NCBI GenBank assembly: GCA_051122655.1
Contig: CP182107.1
Location: 2,108,001 to 2,172,000 of the forward strand
From: Pasteurella sp030783905
GTDB lineage: Bacteria > Pseudomonadota > Gammaproteobacteria > Enterobacterales > Pasteurellaceae
DNA: 64,000 bases
Direction of reading: 5' to 3'
Shown in pieces: positions 46,344-54,985 of the stretch. Both the position numbers and the translations under genes were made by a program. Position 1 is the first letter of the stretch, and every line of letters starts with the position of its first letter. The notes under the pieces are model-generated. The model made no database searches. It was given only the letters and a program-made list of their open reading frames with translations, and was not told where the DNA came from.

Positions 46344-47150
46344 TTAGAATTTGTAACCTCGGTGTAATGCTACAATACCTGCACTTAAGTTGTAGTAATT
46401 GACTTGCTCGAAACCCGCATCAATCATCATTTGTTTTAACACCTCTTGTTCAGGATGCATACGGATAGATTCTGCAAGATAGCGATAGCTATCCCCATCA
46501 TTGACCACCACTTCACCAATTTTTGGCAAAATATTGAAAGAGTAGAAATGATAAATTTTACTGAGTGGATCTAAAATCGGTTTCGAAAATTCAAGTACTA
46601 ATAGTCTGCCACCGGGTTTCAACACTCGAAACATAGAACGCAGCGCTTTGTCTTTATCTGTTACATTACGCAGACCAAAACTGATGATCACACAATCGAA
46701 GGTATTATCAGGAAAAGGCAAAGCTTCCGCATTGGCTTGAACATAATTGACATTGCCGACAACGCCAAGATTGCGCAGTTTTTCTCGACCAACACGTAAC
46801 ATCGAATCATTAATATCCGCGAGGATAACCTCACCGGTTGATCCCACTATACGCGAGAATTTTGCTGTAAAATCCCCTGTTCCACCCGCCAGATCTAAGA
46901 CTTTATGGCCTTTACGTACCCCGCTGCAATCAATGGTGAAGCGTTTCCAAACACGGTGAATCCCAAACGAAAGGAGGTCATTCATTAAGTCGTATTTTCC
47001 CGCGACGGAATGGAACACATTGGCAACCATTTTTTGTTTCTCTGATTTTGCCACGGTCTTAAAACCAAAATGGGTAGTTTCTTCTGTTGAAGGTGAGAAA
47101 GTCGGGTCGAGTTGCGTTTGTTCGGTCGTAAAAGCCTGTTGATCTGTCAT
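46344..47150 (-). CDS. ubiE: Ubiquinone/menaquinone C-methyltransferase UbiE
   Basis: SAM-dependent C-methylation in both ubiquinone and menaquinone synthesis. 268 residues; SAM motif VLDLAGGTGDFTAKF, FSFGIHRVWKRFTID and YVQANAEALPFPDNTFDCV, plus the C-terminal YYNLSAGIVALHRGYKF typical of UbiE. Start of the ubiE-DUF4328-ubiJ-ubiB series. Confidence 0.97.
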   Translation of the reverse strand: MTDQQAFTTEQTQLDPTFSPSTEETTHFGFKTVAKSEKQKMVANVFHSVAGKYDLMNDLLSFGIHRVWKRFTIDCSGVRKGHKVLDLAGGTGDFTAKFSRIVGSTGEVILADINDSMLRVGREKLRNLGVVGNVNYVQANAEALPFPDNTFDCVIISFGLRNVTDKDKALRSMFRVLKPGGRLLVLEFSKPILDPLSKIYHFYSFNILPKIGEVVVNDGDSYRYLAESIRMHPEQEVLKQMMIDAGFEQVNYYNLSAGIVALHRGYKF

Positions 47151-47224
47151 AGCGAATATCCATAGAACTGAAATTGAACTAAGGATAACAAAAAATAGCG
47201 CAGAATTCTGCTACTTTTCTCGAG

Positions 47225-47926
47225 TTATACTAAATCGAACAATAAAAATTCGCTGTTTTGCATCAGTTCAATCTGTAAGGCATTTTCCTGTCTAATTGCT
47301 AGGCCGTCACTACTGTTCAGGTGTATATCATTTATACGCAGTTGCCCTTGTATCAGTTGTAGCCAATAACGCCGTGTTGGCAAAAGTGGAATCGTTTTGA
47401 CCGCACTTTGTTCTACACTGAGTTGCCAGCGCCATAAAGACATGTCTTGGTGAATATAAAAGGCACCCTCTTTTTCTTCTGGGGATAAAATCAAGGTTGC
47501 CCCTTCTTTGTCAGCAAAGTGCCCTTGTTGATAACGTGGTGTAATGCCTTTTGACTTTGGTAAGATCCAAATTTGATATAAATGGACATCACGCTCACTA
47601 TTCGGATTGATTTCAGCGTGATGCACGCCTGATCCTGCCGACATGATTTGAAATTCTCCCGCATGTAATTGGGTATGATTACCCATACTATCTTGATGTT
47701 CAATTGTGCCAGACAAGATATACGTTAAAATTTCCATATCTTGATGAGGGTGCATATCAAAGCCATGTTGCGGGGCAATGATATCTTCGTTAATCACGCG
47801 TAAATGTGAGAAGTGCATATGGTGGGGAGAATAATAATCAGCAAAGGAAAAACTATGATATCCCTTTAGCCAGTGGATTGCTGGATGACTTTTTCCTCTT
47901 TCATGTGCATAGCGCACGCGTAACAT
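47225..47926 (-). CDS. Pirin family protein (YhhW-like)
   Basis: 233 residues, bicupin. The N-terminal cupin carries the metal ligands in HMHFSHLRVINEDIIAPQHGFDMH-type context (HPHQDMEILTYIL with two His and Glu) and GEFQIMSAGSGVHHAEINP. E. coli YhhW has quercetin 2,3-dioxygenase activity in vitro; the physiological role is unknown. Stands alone between ubiE and nhaA. Confidence 0.88.
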   Translation of the reverse strand: MLRVRYAHERGKSHPAIHWLKGYHSFSFADYYSPHHMHFSHLRVINEDIIAPQHGFDMHPHQDMEILTYILSGTIEHQDSMGNHTQLHAGEFQIMSAGSGVHHAEINPNSERDVHLYQIWILPKSKGITPRYQQGHFADKEGATLILSPEEKEGAFYIHQDMSLWRWQLSVEQSAVKTIPLLPTRRYWLQLIQGQLRINDIHLNSSDGLAIRQENALQIELMQNSEFLLFDLV

Positions 47927-48007
47927 AATCTGTTCCTATACTGATAGCCTACTGAAGTTTGTTTGCTTGGGGGCGTGTTCAGTAAATGCTCTTTTTTTAA
48001 AGGATAA

Positions 48008-48043
48008 AAACACACCACCTTTATATGGGGTGGTGGTGTGTTT
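48008..48043. terminator. Terminator after nhaA
   Basis: AAACACACCACC (48008-48019) pairs with 48032-48043 in a 12-bp stem around a 12-base loop; on the minus strand it ends in TTTTTATCC, matching an intrinsic terminator for nhaA. Confidence 0.85.
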
Positions 48044-48051
48044 CACTTGAT

Positions 48052-49233
48052 TTATTGTGCCTCAATGGGTTCGTTTGTAGACATTTTTAACAATACATAG
48101 CCTAATAGCGCGGCGACACCAGAACCAATCAGAATCCCCAAACGGGCGAGTGCAGTGACATTTTCGCTGTCACTTTCTCCTCCAAAGGCGAGGCCCGCGA
48201 GGAACATCGACATAGTAAAGCCAATACCGCAAAGTACTGACACGGCAAAAATTTGTTTGAAGTTAATCCCTTCAGACAGTTTGGCGATGCCAAGTTTTAC
48301 GGCAATAAAGCAGAAGGCGAAAATACCGAGTGGTTTGCCTAATAATAAGCCAAGGGCAATCCCCATTGGTAAGGTCGAGGTTAAATTATCCATCCCCATG
48401 CCAATTAAGGACACACCAGCGTTACAGAAAGCGAACAATGGTAAAATGGCGAAAGCACTCCAAGGGGATAACGTATGTTCGAAATCATCTAAGGGGCGTT
48501 CTCCTTTTTTACCATTCAATGGGATACAAAAACCGATAATGACACCAGCTAATGTCGCGTGGACGCCAGATTTGAGTACCGATGCCCAAAGAATAAGCCC
48601 GACAATACCATAGGCGGAGAGTGCGGTAATTTTTAAACGGTTCATGGTGATTAATATCGCCACGGCAACACCAGCAAAGATAAACGCTTGTGGGCTTAAA
48701 TCATGAGAGAAAAATAAGGCGATGACCACAATTGCCCCTAAGTCATCAATAATGGCTAATGCTAACAAAAAGATTTTCAGCGCCAGTGGAACACGTTTAC
48801 CTAATAAAGCGACAACGCCAAGGGCAAAGGCAATATCCGTTGCCATTGGAATAGCCCAGCCTTGTTGGAATTCAGGATGTGTTGCGTTAAACACAAGAAA
48901 AATAATGGCCGGGATAATCATGCCCCCTGTGGCGGCAATGGCGGGAAAAATAGCGCGTTGATAACTGGATAACGAGCCTTCTAATAATTCACGCTTGACT
49001 TCCATCCCGACGAGCATGAAAAAGACAGCCATTAACCCATCGTTCACCCACATTAAAAGCGGTTTATTAATAATGAACGCGCCAATTTGGATACTCACAG
49101 GTGTTTGTAAAAAATCAAAGTACAAGTAACTTAATGGAGTATTGGCGAGAATAATGGCTAAGGTTGCAAAAATAAACAGCAGAATCCCCCCCGCTGCTTC
49201 TTGTTTCAGAAAATTTTGAATTGGTGTTAACAT
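48052..49233 (-). CDS. nhaA: Na+/H+ antiporter NhaA
   Basis: Expels sodium in exchange for protons at the inner membrane. 393 residues, twelve helices. The catalytic pair Asp163-Asp164 in LAIIDDLGAIVV, Asp133 in the ATDIAFALGV unwound helix and Lys in GKPLGIFAF are present. No nhaR regulator gene is adjacent. A 13-bp inverted repeat upstream may be an operator. Confidence 0.96.
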   Translation of the reverse strand: MLTPIQNFLKQEAAGGILLFIFATLAIILANTPLSYLYFDFLQTPVSIQIGAFIINKPLLMWVNDGLMAVFFMLVGMEVKRELLEGSLSSYQRAIFPAIAATGGMIIPAIIFLVFNATHPEFQQGWAIPMATDIAFALGVVALLGKRVPLALKIFLLALAIIDDLGAIVVIALFFSHDLSPQAFIFAGVAVAILITMNRLKITALSAYGIVGLILWASVLKSGVHATLAGVIIGFCIPLNGKKGERPLDDFEHTLSPWSAFAILPLFAFCNAGVSLIGMGMDNLTSTLPMGIALGLLLGKPLGIFAFCFIAVKLGIAKLSEGINFKQIFAVSVLCGIGFTMSMFLAGLAFGGESDSENVTALARLGILIGSGVAALLGYVLLKMSTNEPIEAQ

Positions 49234-49297
49234 TTTTCCCCTCTATATATCTTTTTTTTATGATGATTATATTTATATCACTTTTTGTGCTGAAAAA

Positions 49298-49342
49298 TGA
49301 AATAAAATGATCGATTACGCGCTAATTTTTCATTTTATTTCA
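49298..49342. repeat. AT-rich inverted repeat upstream of nhaA
   Basis: TGAAATAAAATGA (49298-49310) and its exact complement (49330-49342) are separated by 19 bases, 65 bases before the nhaA start and in the gap to the next gene. Candidate operator or RNA leader hairpin. Confidence 0.5.
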
Positions 49343-49414
49343 ATTAATAAGCCTTTTTAAAAGAGAAAATTTAATATATGGGACGTTTTTTGTCCTATTA
49401 TTGATTTGTATTGT

Positions 49415-51364
49415 TTATTTTTTATCTTCTGATTTATATAACCGATTTTTATATAAATAACTGCCCAAGAGCGAATGTGCGAGTGCTTCTTTTTTCAGTG
49501 CGTCTGATAAATTGGCTTCAGTAAAACGATGAGTTTGTTTATCGTAGAGATAGCCTTTGGCTTCGACTTTCGGCGCAAGGATAACCACCTCGTTACCTTT
49601 CATCATGGCGAGCGTTTGATCATACTGCATAAAGGCACGATTTGGATTGTCTTCTTTGGTCAAGTCATAGCCAATCATCGGATAGTCCCCACTGATGCCC
49701 GCTAAAGACAGTAAGGTCGTTGGCATATCAATTTGGCTGACTAAACGTGGATCACGTTTCGCTTCGACATGATCGCCAAGCAGTAAAGCCGGGATATGGA
49801 AGTGTTTAATTGGTACGAGTGCAGCACCACCGACACGTGAGTCATGATCTGCAATCACTAAGAATAGTGTATCTTTCCAGTAATCCGCTTGTTTCGCTAA
49901 CTTGAAGAAATGACCGATGGCATAGTCGGCATATTTTGCCGCATTATTGCGGGTTTGCTTTGGTTGTTCATAAAGTTCAATCTTGCCGTCTGGGAACTCA
50001 AAAGGGTCATGGTTACTTGAACTAAATACTAAGCTAAAGAAAGGTTTCCCTTCTTTATGTAATTGAGTGAAGGTTTCATGGGCCTTATCAAATAAATCTT
50101 CATCACTCACGCCCCAGGTGGCTTTGAATTTAGGGTTAGTGTAATCCAGTTCATCAATAATCTGTTGGAAACCGTTACCATAGAAGAAACTGGCCATATT
50201 ATCGAAGTGCTTTTCGCCACCATAAATAAACGAGGTGTGATAACCTTGCTTAGCTAATAATTCTGCAATCGTAAAGAAACCGTGTTGACTGTTACTGAGT
50301 TTTACCACTGCCCGTGCGGGGGTTGGCGTGAATCCCGCAGTGACCGCTTCAATTCCACGTACTGAGCGAGTGCCTGTCGCATACAGATTTTCAAATAACC
50401 AGCCTTCTTGTGCTAACTTATCAAACTCAGGGGAAAGCGGTAAGCCGCCTAACGTACCAATAAATTGAGCCCCCAGACTTTCTTCTAGGATAATCACAAT
50501 ATTTTTCGGTTTGCCTTGGTAAGTGGCTTGGTTTCTGGTTAAGGTCGGATAGTGACTCGAAATATAGTCACTTTCTGGGCGGCCACGACTTTGTTTGACA
50601 ATGCGTAGCATGTCATCTTCTGTCATTTTGCCGTATAACGCGGCGGCATTGTCTTCGTCTTTAAATTGTTGTGCGGCATAAATCACGGAATAGCCTGAAT
50701 TGAGGACCAATGAATTGACTAAACCATCAGAAGAGAAGGCAACCATTGCTGGGTTAATACCGCGATGCGCAAACGTTGAGCGGGCACCGATAAAGGCAAT
50801 GGCGATCACTAACAGGGCAATCACTGGACGGAATTTCCAACTCGGTGAAGATAAGTTTTTCACCGCCCATCCTGCTAACTTCCAATAGCACAGTGTGGCA
50901 ACGGTGGTGACCACTAAGCTAATTACCATTGAAAGTAGATGCCCCTCGAATAGCATAGTAAATACTTCTTTTGGATAAATAAGGTATTCGATGAACAGGC
51001 GATTTGGCCGAAAATCATAGGTTTCAATAAACGCGGGGGTAGCGATTTCCATAAATAAAATAAAGACACTACCGAACGTGAGCCAAACCCGTAATATTTT
51101 CTGCCAGATTCGACCTAGCGCATTGTGATGATAGAGCAATACCGTCAATAAGGCAGGCACACCAAATAAATAACAGAGTGACACAATATCTATGCGTAAG
51201 CCTTGAACAAATAACTCAACCCAACCATTGACCGCACTTACACGTTCAGCTTGCCAGAGCGACAGTCCTAGGCGAGAAAGCGTGAAAACGAACAGATTAA
51301 TGAGGATAAAAAAGAAAATAGGAAACAGCAAAGTGCGGTGATTTTTTTCAGAATTTGAATACAT
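49415..51364 (-). CDS. LtaS-type sulfatase-fold transferase (phosphoglycerol or phosphoethanolamine transferase)
   Basis: About 649 residues: five N-terminal membrane helices (about 1-205) and a periplasmic alkaline-phosphatase-fold domain (from about 275: KNIVIILEESLGAQF). Nucleophile Thr lies in LYATGTRSVRGIEA; metal ligands are in SSSNHDPFEFPDG and VIADHDSRVGG. Family members move phosphoglycerol or phosphoethanolamine from phospholipid to an envelope glycan. In this bacterium the target could be lipopolysaccharide or capsule; not decided from sequence. The ATG after TTAGGTTCTGTT is preferred over a TTG five codons earlier. Two USS cores lie near the 5' end. Confidence 0.85.
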   Translation of the reverse strand: MYSNSEKNHRTLLFPIFFFILINLFVFTLSRLGLSLWQAERVSAVNGWVELFVQGLRIDIVSLCYLFGVPALLTVLLYHHNALGRIWQKILRVWLTFGSVFILFMEIATPAFIETYDFRPNRLFIEYLIYPKEVFTMLFEGHLLSMVISLVVTTVATLCYWKLAGWAVKNLSSPSWKFRPVIALLVIAIAFIGARSTFAHRGINPAMVAFSSDGLVNSLVLNSGYSVIYAAQQFKDEDNAAALYGKMTEDDMLRIVKQSRGRPESDYISSHYPTLTRNQATYQGKPKNIVIILEESLGAQFIGTLGGLPLSPEFDKLAQEGWLFENLYATGTRSVRGIEAVTAGFTPTPARAVVKLSNSQHGFFTIAELLAKQGYHTSFIYGGEKHFDNMASFFYGNGFQQIIDELDYTNPKFKATWGVSDEDLFDKAHETFTQLHKEGKPFFSLVFSSSNHDPFEFPDGKIELYEQPKQTRNNAAKYADYAIGHFFKLAKQADYWKDTLFLVIADHDSRVGGAALVPIKHFHIPALLLGDHVEAKRDPRLVSQIDMPTTLLSLAGISGDYPMIGYDLTKEDNPNRAFMQYDQTLAMMKGNEVVILAPKVEAKGYLYDKQTHRFTEANLSDALKKEALAHSLLGSYLYKNRLYKSEDKK

Positions 51365-51590
51365 AACAGAACCTAACAAATTGGAGTGAACAAAATAAAC
51401 AGATTAGATCTGTGCTTTGTAAATTATCCGTTTATTATCAAACTTTTTTTTCTGTTCTGCAATTTTATTCCGCGTGCTTGCCAGTGGATTGGCTTGAGAT
51501 AGGCATCAAATTGGCGCTCATCAGAGGAGATAAAAGCGCAGAAGGTCATGCCTTCTTCGTCTATTTTTGCATGACCTTCTTACTGACACA
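51365..51590. other. Gap between the LtaS-type gene and the sulfatase operon
   Basis: No gene seen. It contains a hairpin of AGAAGGTCATGC (51540-51551) with GCATGACCTTCT (51569-51580), 12 bp, followed on the minus strand by GCGCTTTTATC, the likely terminator of the sulfatase operon 11 bases after its stop. The rest is AT-rich and should hold the promoter of the downstream gene. Confidence 0.6.
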
Positions 51591-52952
51591 TTATGCTGCG
51601 GGCAGAATGGTCGGGCGCGCTTCTTTGGCTTTTACCATATGTTCACAGAGTTTTTCACGTAATTCAATACGTACTTGTTCGTAGGCTGGATCACGTACGA
51701 GGTTGTTCAATTCATACGGGTCTTTCTCTAAATCATAGAGGAAGTCTTCCTGATACACATCACTGCCTGCGTGGACACCACCATGTTTATTTGGTGCAAA
51801 GACACTGTATAAATATTTTTCGGTACGGATACAACGACCAACACGGCTTTCGCTAATTTGCGCAAATACCTCATTCACCCGGTTTGGACAGTTATTTTCT
51901 AGCACGTCTTGTAGGTTTTCACCAATCATCGCCTCGCCCACATCAATACCCGCCATGGCAAGGAAGGTTTTGGGTAAACTGGCGGTACTGACTAAGTCTT
52001 TGACTCGTTTTCCACCTTTGAAGGCACCGCCGGCAATGACCAATGGCACATGGAGTGCAGAAGAATGGCAAGAACGTTTATAGTCATCGTAGCCATTGAG
52101 GTTTTCATCGGTATTACGGGTCATAAAATGAGAACCATGATCTGAAGCGAAGACAATAATCGTATTATCATACAGCCCTTTTTCTTTTAATTTCTCAATT
52201 AAGCGCGCTAGGTTATCGTCTAAACTACGGCAACAACCAAGGTAATCAGGATACATTTCTGCCGCATTCCCTTTTAATTCGGCTAAATCTGTTGGTAGCA
52301 CGAAGTCTTTGAAACGCACTTTAGAACCATTGGGTCCTTCATAGCAATGATGGTCATTTTGATGATGCGGTTCAATATGTGAAATGGTCATGAAAAACGG
52401 TTTATCGCCTTGATACTGATCAAGGTATTCCAAGGCAAAATCGGTAATACAATCAACGCGATAACCTTTGAATTCACATTTATTCATATTCTCATCAAAA
52501 ACATAGCCGTCATAGCCGTGAGAGGTAAATTCTAAAACATCTGAGGCACGCCAAAAGCCTTTATATCCACCGCGGCGTTCTGGTGGAATTGCACTGGTGG
52601 TATAGTCAATTGTTGGTTCTTCTTCTAGTTCCCCGTCACTGGCTAAATGCCATTTGCCAATATAGGCGGTATCGTAATCATTTTCATTAAAATAATCGGC
52701 GATAGTTTTTACCCCTTCCGGTAAGGCAATGTTATTACGGAAACAACCCGTTTCGGTTGGGTATAATCCCGTTTGGAAAATAGAACGACAAGGACCACAA
52801 ACGGGTTGTGAAGAATAGGCCTCTTCAAATACCACGCCATCCTCAGCTAATTTATCTAATGTTGGTGTAATATCCAATGGTTGCCCATAGGCACCCACCG
52901 TATCCCAACGTTGTTGGTCAGTGAAATAAAAAATAATATTAGGTCTAGTCAT
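51591..52952 (-). CDS. Cytoplasmic sulfatase, formylglycine type
   Basis: 453 residues, alkaline-phosphatase fold. Asp12 in FTDQQRWD binds calcium; Cys52 in VCGPCRS (CxPxR motif) is the residue converted to formylglycine; YIGKWHL supplies Lys and His; FASDHGSHF supplies a second metal Asp/His. There is no signal peptide, so the enzyme acts on an imported substrate. Start MTRPNIIFY follows GAGGATGCATT. Related to E. coli YidJ-like and choline-sulfatase-like enzymes by the N-terminal pattern; the substrate cannot be named. It ends the operon tctC-tctB-tctA-sulfatase, 13 bases after tctA. Confidence 0.88.
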   Translation of the reverse strand: MTRPNIIFYFTDQQRWDTVGAYGQPLDITPTLDKLAEDGVVFEEAYSSQPVCGPCRSIFQTGLYPTETGCFRNNIALPEGVKTIADYFNENDYDTAYIGKWHLASDGELEEEPTIDYTTSAIPPERRGGYKGFWRASDVLEFTSHGYDGYVFDENMNKCEFKGYRVDCITDFALEYLDQYQGDKPFFMTISHIEPHHQNDHHCYEGPNGSKVRFKDFVLPTDLAELKGNAAEMYPDYLGCCRSLDDNLARLIEKLKEKGLYDNTIIVFASDHGSHFMTRNTDENLNGYDDYKRSCHSSALHVPLVIAGGAFKGGKRVKDLVSTASLPKTFLAMAGIDVGEAMIGENLQDVLENNCPNRVNEVFAQISESRVGRCIRTEKYLYSVFAPNKHGGVHAGSDVYQEDFLYDLEKDPYELNNLVRDPAYEQVRIELREKLCEHMVKAKEARPTILPAA

Positions 52953-52965
52953 AATGCATCCTCGT

Positions 52966-54462
52966 TTAATAACCCTTTTTCGCTTTTTTGTAATTATTGA
53001 ACACAATACTCATGATGGTGACTAAAATTAAAATACAAAATGCCAGTGAGAACGGTCTTTCTAAAAAGAGAGTCCAGTCTCCGTCCGAAATGAGTAAGGC
53101 ACGGCGGAGATTTTTTTCAGTCAAGGCGCCTAATACCAGACCCAGTAAGGTCGGTACGGCAGAGAAGCCGAGCTTATCCATAATGTAAGCAATGATGCCA
53201 AAGACCAATGCCGCGCCGACATCAAACATCGATTCTTTGAGCGAGTAAGCACCCGCAAAGCAGAAGACAGCAATGATAGGGATTAAAATGTGTTGCGGGA
53301 TTTTTACCACTTTGGCAAAGAATTTCAGTAAATATTTGCCTTGAATAAGCATGAAAATATTCACAAAAATCAGTCCAATCATAATGGCGTAAACGGCCGT
53401 GCCATGATTCTGGAATAAGTTTGGACCGGGCGTTAAGCCATTAATCATCAATGCGCCTAGCATTAAGGCTACTGCGGCATCACCGGGGATGCCTAAGGTT
53501 AATAAGGGCACGAGTGCAGTACCGGTGATCGCATTATTGGCGCATTCTGCCGCAGCAATACCCTCAACAGAGCCTTTACCAAATTCTTCAGGTTTTTTAG
53601 ACACTTTTCTCGAAAAGTCATAGCTAAGGAAAGAGGCAATCGAGGCCCCAGTACCTGGAATGATACCGACTAAAATACCCGATAATGAGCCGATAGCAAG
53701 GGGTTTAGGTAAACGCCACCATTCACTTTTTGACAGCGTACCTTGATCTAATTTTGGTGGTTCAACGGATTGATTGCCATGCTTTTTGAGGTCACGCCCT
53801 TTATTGATAATTTCAATCAACGCAAACAACCCAATGAGCACCACAACCAGATCAAAACCGCCATATAAATTAATGTTATCAAAGGCAAAGCGCATCGTAC
53901 TGCCACTGATCAGATCCATACCAATGAAGGATAAGAATAAGCCTAAACAGCCCGAGATAATCCCTTTTAATAAACTTTCTCCACTGACGCCAGCGATAAT
54001 AGTTAAGCCAAAAGCACAAATTAGAAAGTATTCAGGCGAGCCCATTTTGAGCGCAACTTTTGCTACCTCAGGTGCTAAGAAGAGTAACACCAATGCACTG
54101 ACAATGCCCCCAGCAAACGAGGCATACAAGGCAACGTTTAAGGCCTTTTGTGCCATACCTCGGTTCGCTAATGGATTACCATCTAGCATGGTGGCTGCTG
54201 CGTGTGGGGTGCCAGGCGTTTTGATCAGAATCGCAGAAATGGAGCCTCCATAGCTACCTGCACAATAAATGCCCAATAAAAACATAAAAGAATGAATGGC
54301 ATTTAAAGAATACGTAATGGGGAGAAAGAGGACTAAGCAAAGCATCACCGTGAGTCCGGGAATTGAACCGAAGATGATGCCTAAAAATAAGCCTAGATTA
54401 ATATAAAGAAAGCTCCCCCAAGTAAAGAACTCGTTAAATCCCGCCATGATTTGATCAAACAT
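52966..54462 (-). CDS. tctA: Tripartite tricarboxylate transporter large permease TctA
   Basis: About 498 residues, eleven or twelve membrane helices. TctA signatures: GIIFGSIPGLTVMLCLVLFLP, KTPGTPHAAATMLDGNPLANRG and its pseudo-repeat GIIPGTGASIASFLSYDFSRK with GIPGDAAVALMLGALMINGL. The family imports carboxylates and other small anions with a periplasmic receptor. The ATG, six bases after AGGAG, is used instead of a GTG two codons before. Belongs to the same operon as tctB and the sulfatase. Confidence 0.93.
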   Translation of the reverse strand: MFDQIMAGFNEFFTWGSFLYINLGLFLGIIFGSIPGLTVMLCLVLFLPITYSLNAIHSFMFLLGIYCAGSYGGSISAILIKTPGTPHAAATMLDGNPLANRGMAQKALNVALYASFAGGIVSALVLLFLAPEVAKVALKMGSPEYFLICAFGLTIIAGVSGESLLKGIISGCLGLFLSFIGMDLISGSTMRFAFDNINLYGGFDLVVVLIGLFALIEIINKGRDLKKHGNQSVEPPKLDQGTLSKSEWWRLPKPLAIGSLSGILVGIIPGTGASIASFLSYDFSRKVSKKPEEFGKGSVEGIAAAECANNAITGTALVPLLTLGIPGDAAVALMLGALMINGLTPGPNLFQNHGTAVYAIMIGLIFVNIFMLIQGKYLLKFFAKVVKIPQHILIPIIAVFCFAGAYSLKESMFDVGAALVFGIIAYIMDKLGFSAVPTLLGLVLGALTEKNLRRALLISDGDWTLFLERPFSLAFCILILVTIMSIVFNNYKKAKKGY

Positions 54463-54470
54463 AAACACTC

Positions 54471-54923
54471 CTACGGTAACGAAATATTAAGTAAATACTC
54501 GAAAACAAAAGAAACTACACTAATGACTGTGGCAACAATGGCGTAGTATTGCCAATTGCGACAACGGAAAAACAGTAACATTAAGAAAGCAAAAATAATG
54601 GAGGAAACGATAAAAGGTAACCAGTACAACATGAACCAATATAATACTAACAATAGGACAACGATCGCTGCATTTTGCTCCTCGCTTAAGGTGAAGGTCA
54701 CCATCTTGCTAGGTTGTTTACGAATCATTTTGATGATTTCTTTGATAAGCAAAATAGCACTACAAATTGCCATCAGACCAATGATCAGGCGAGGAAAGGT
54801 TTGTGCCGTAATCCCTTCATCTTCATCAATGACAATTTGTAAGGGGACGAGCAACCATAGTGTGATGGATAAAATAAGGAAAACCACTGCACCGACCAAA
54901 TCCTGGCGAAACGTTATTTTCAT
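54471..54923 (-). CDS. tctB: Tripartite tricarboxylate transporter small permease TctB
   Basis: About 150 residues, four hydrophobic segments (DLVGAVVFLILSITLWLLVP; LIIGLMAICSAILLIKEII; IVVLLLVLYWFMLYWLPFI; YYAIVATVISVVSFVFEYLL). The ITAQTFPRLIIGLM phrase is typical for TctB. The start MKITFRQDL follows TTTGGAGATATTGTG and lies just after the intra-operon hairpin; an upstream in-frame ATG sits inside that hairpin and is rejected. Confidence 0.85.
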   Translation of the reverse strand: MKITFRQDLVGAVVFLILSITLWLLVPLQIVIDEDEGITAQTFPRLIIGLMAICSAILLIKEIIKMIRKQPSKMVTFTLSEEQNAAIVVLLLVLYWFMLYWLPFIVSSIIFAFLMLLFFRCRNWQYYAIVATVISVVSFVFEYLLNISLP

Positions 54924-54941
54924 CACAATATCTCCAAAAAT

Positions 54942-54977
54942 AACCAACATAGTGGGAGAGTTAACACTATGTTGGTT
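54942..54977 (-). terminator. Strong hairpin between tctC and tctB (partial terminator)
   Basis: AACCAACATAGTG (54942-54954) and its exact complement (54965-54977) give a 13-bp stem with a 10-base loop; on the minus strand it is followed by ATTTTTGG. As tctB has no evident separate promoter in the gap, it likely sets a lower level of tctB, tctA and sulfatase than of tctC. Confidence 0.75.
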
Positions 54978-54985
54978 AACGTGGG

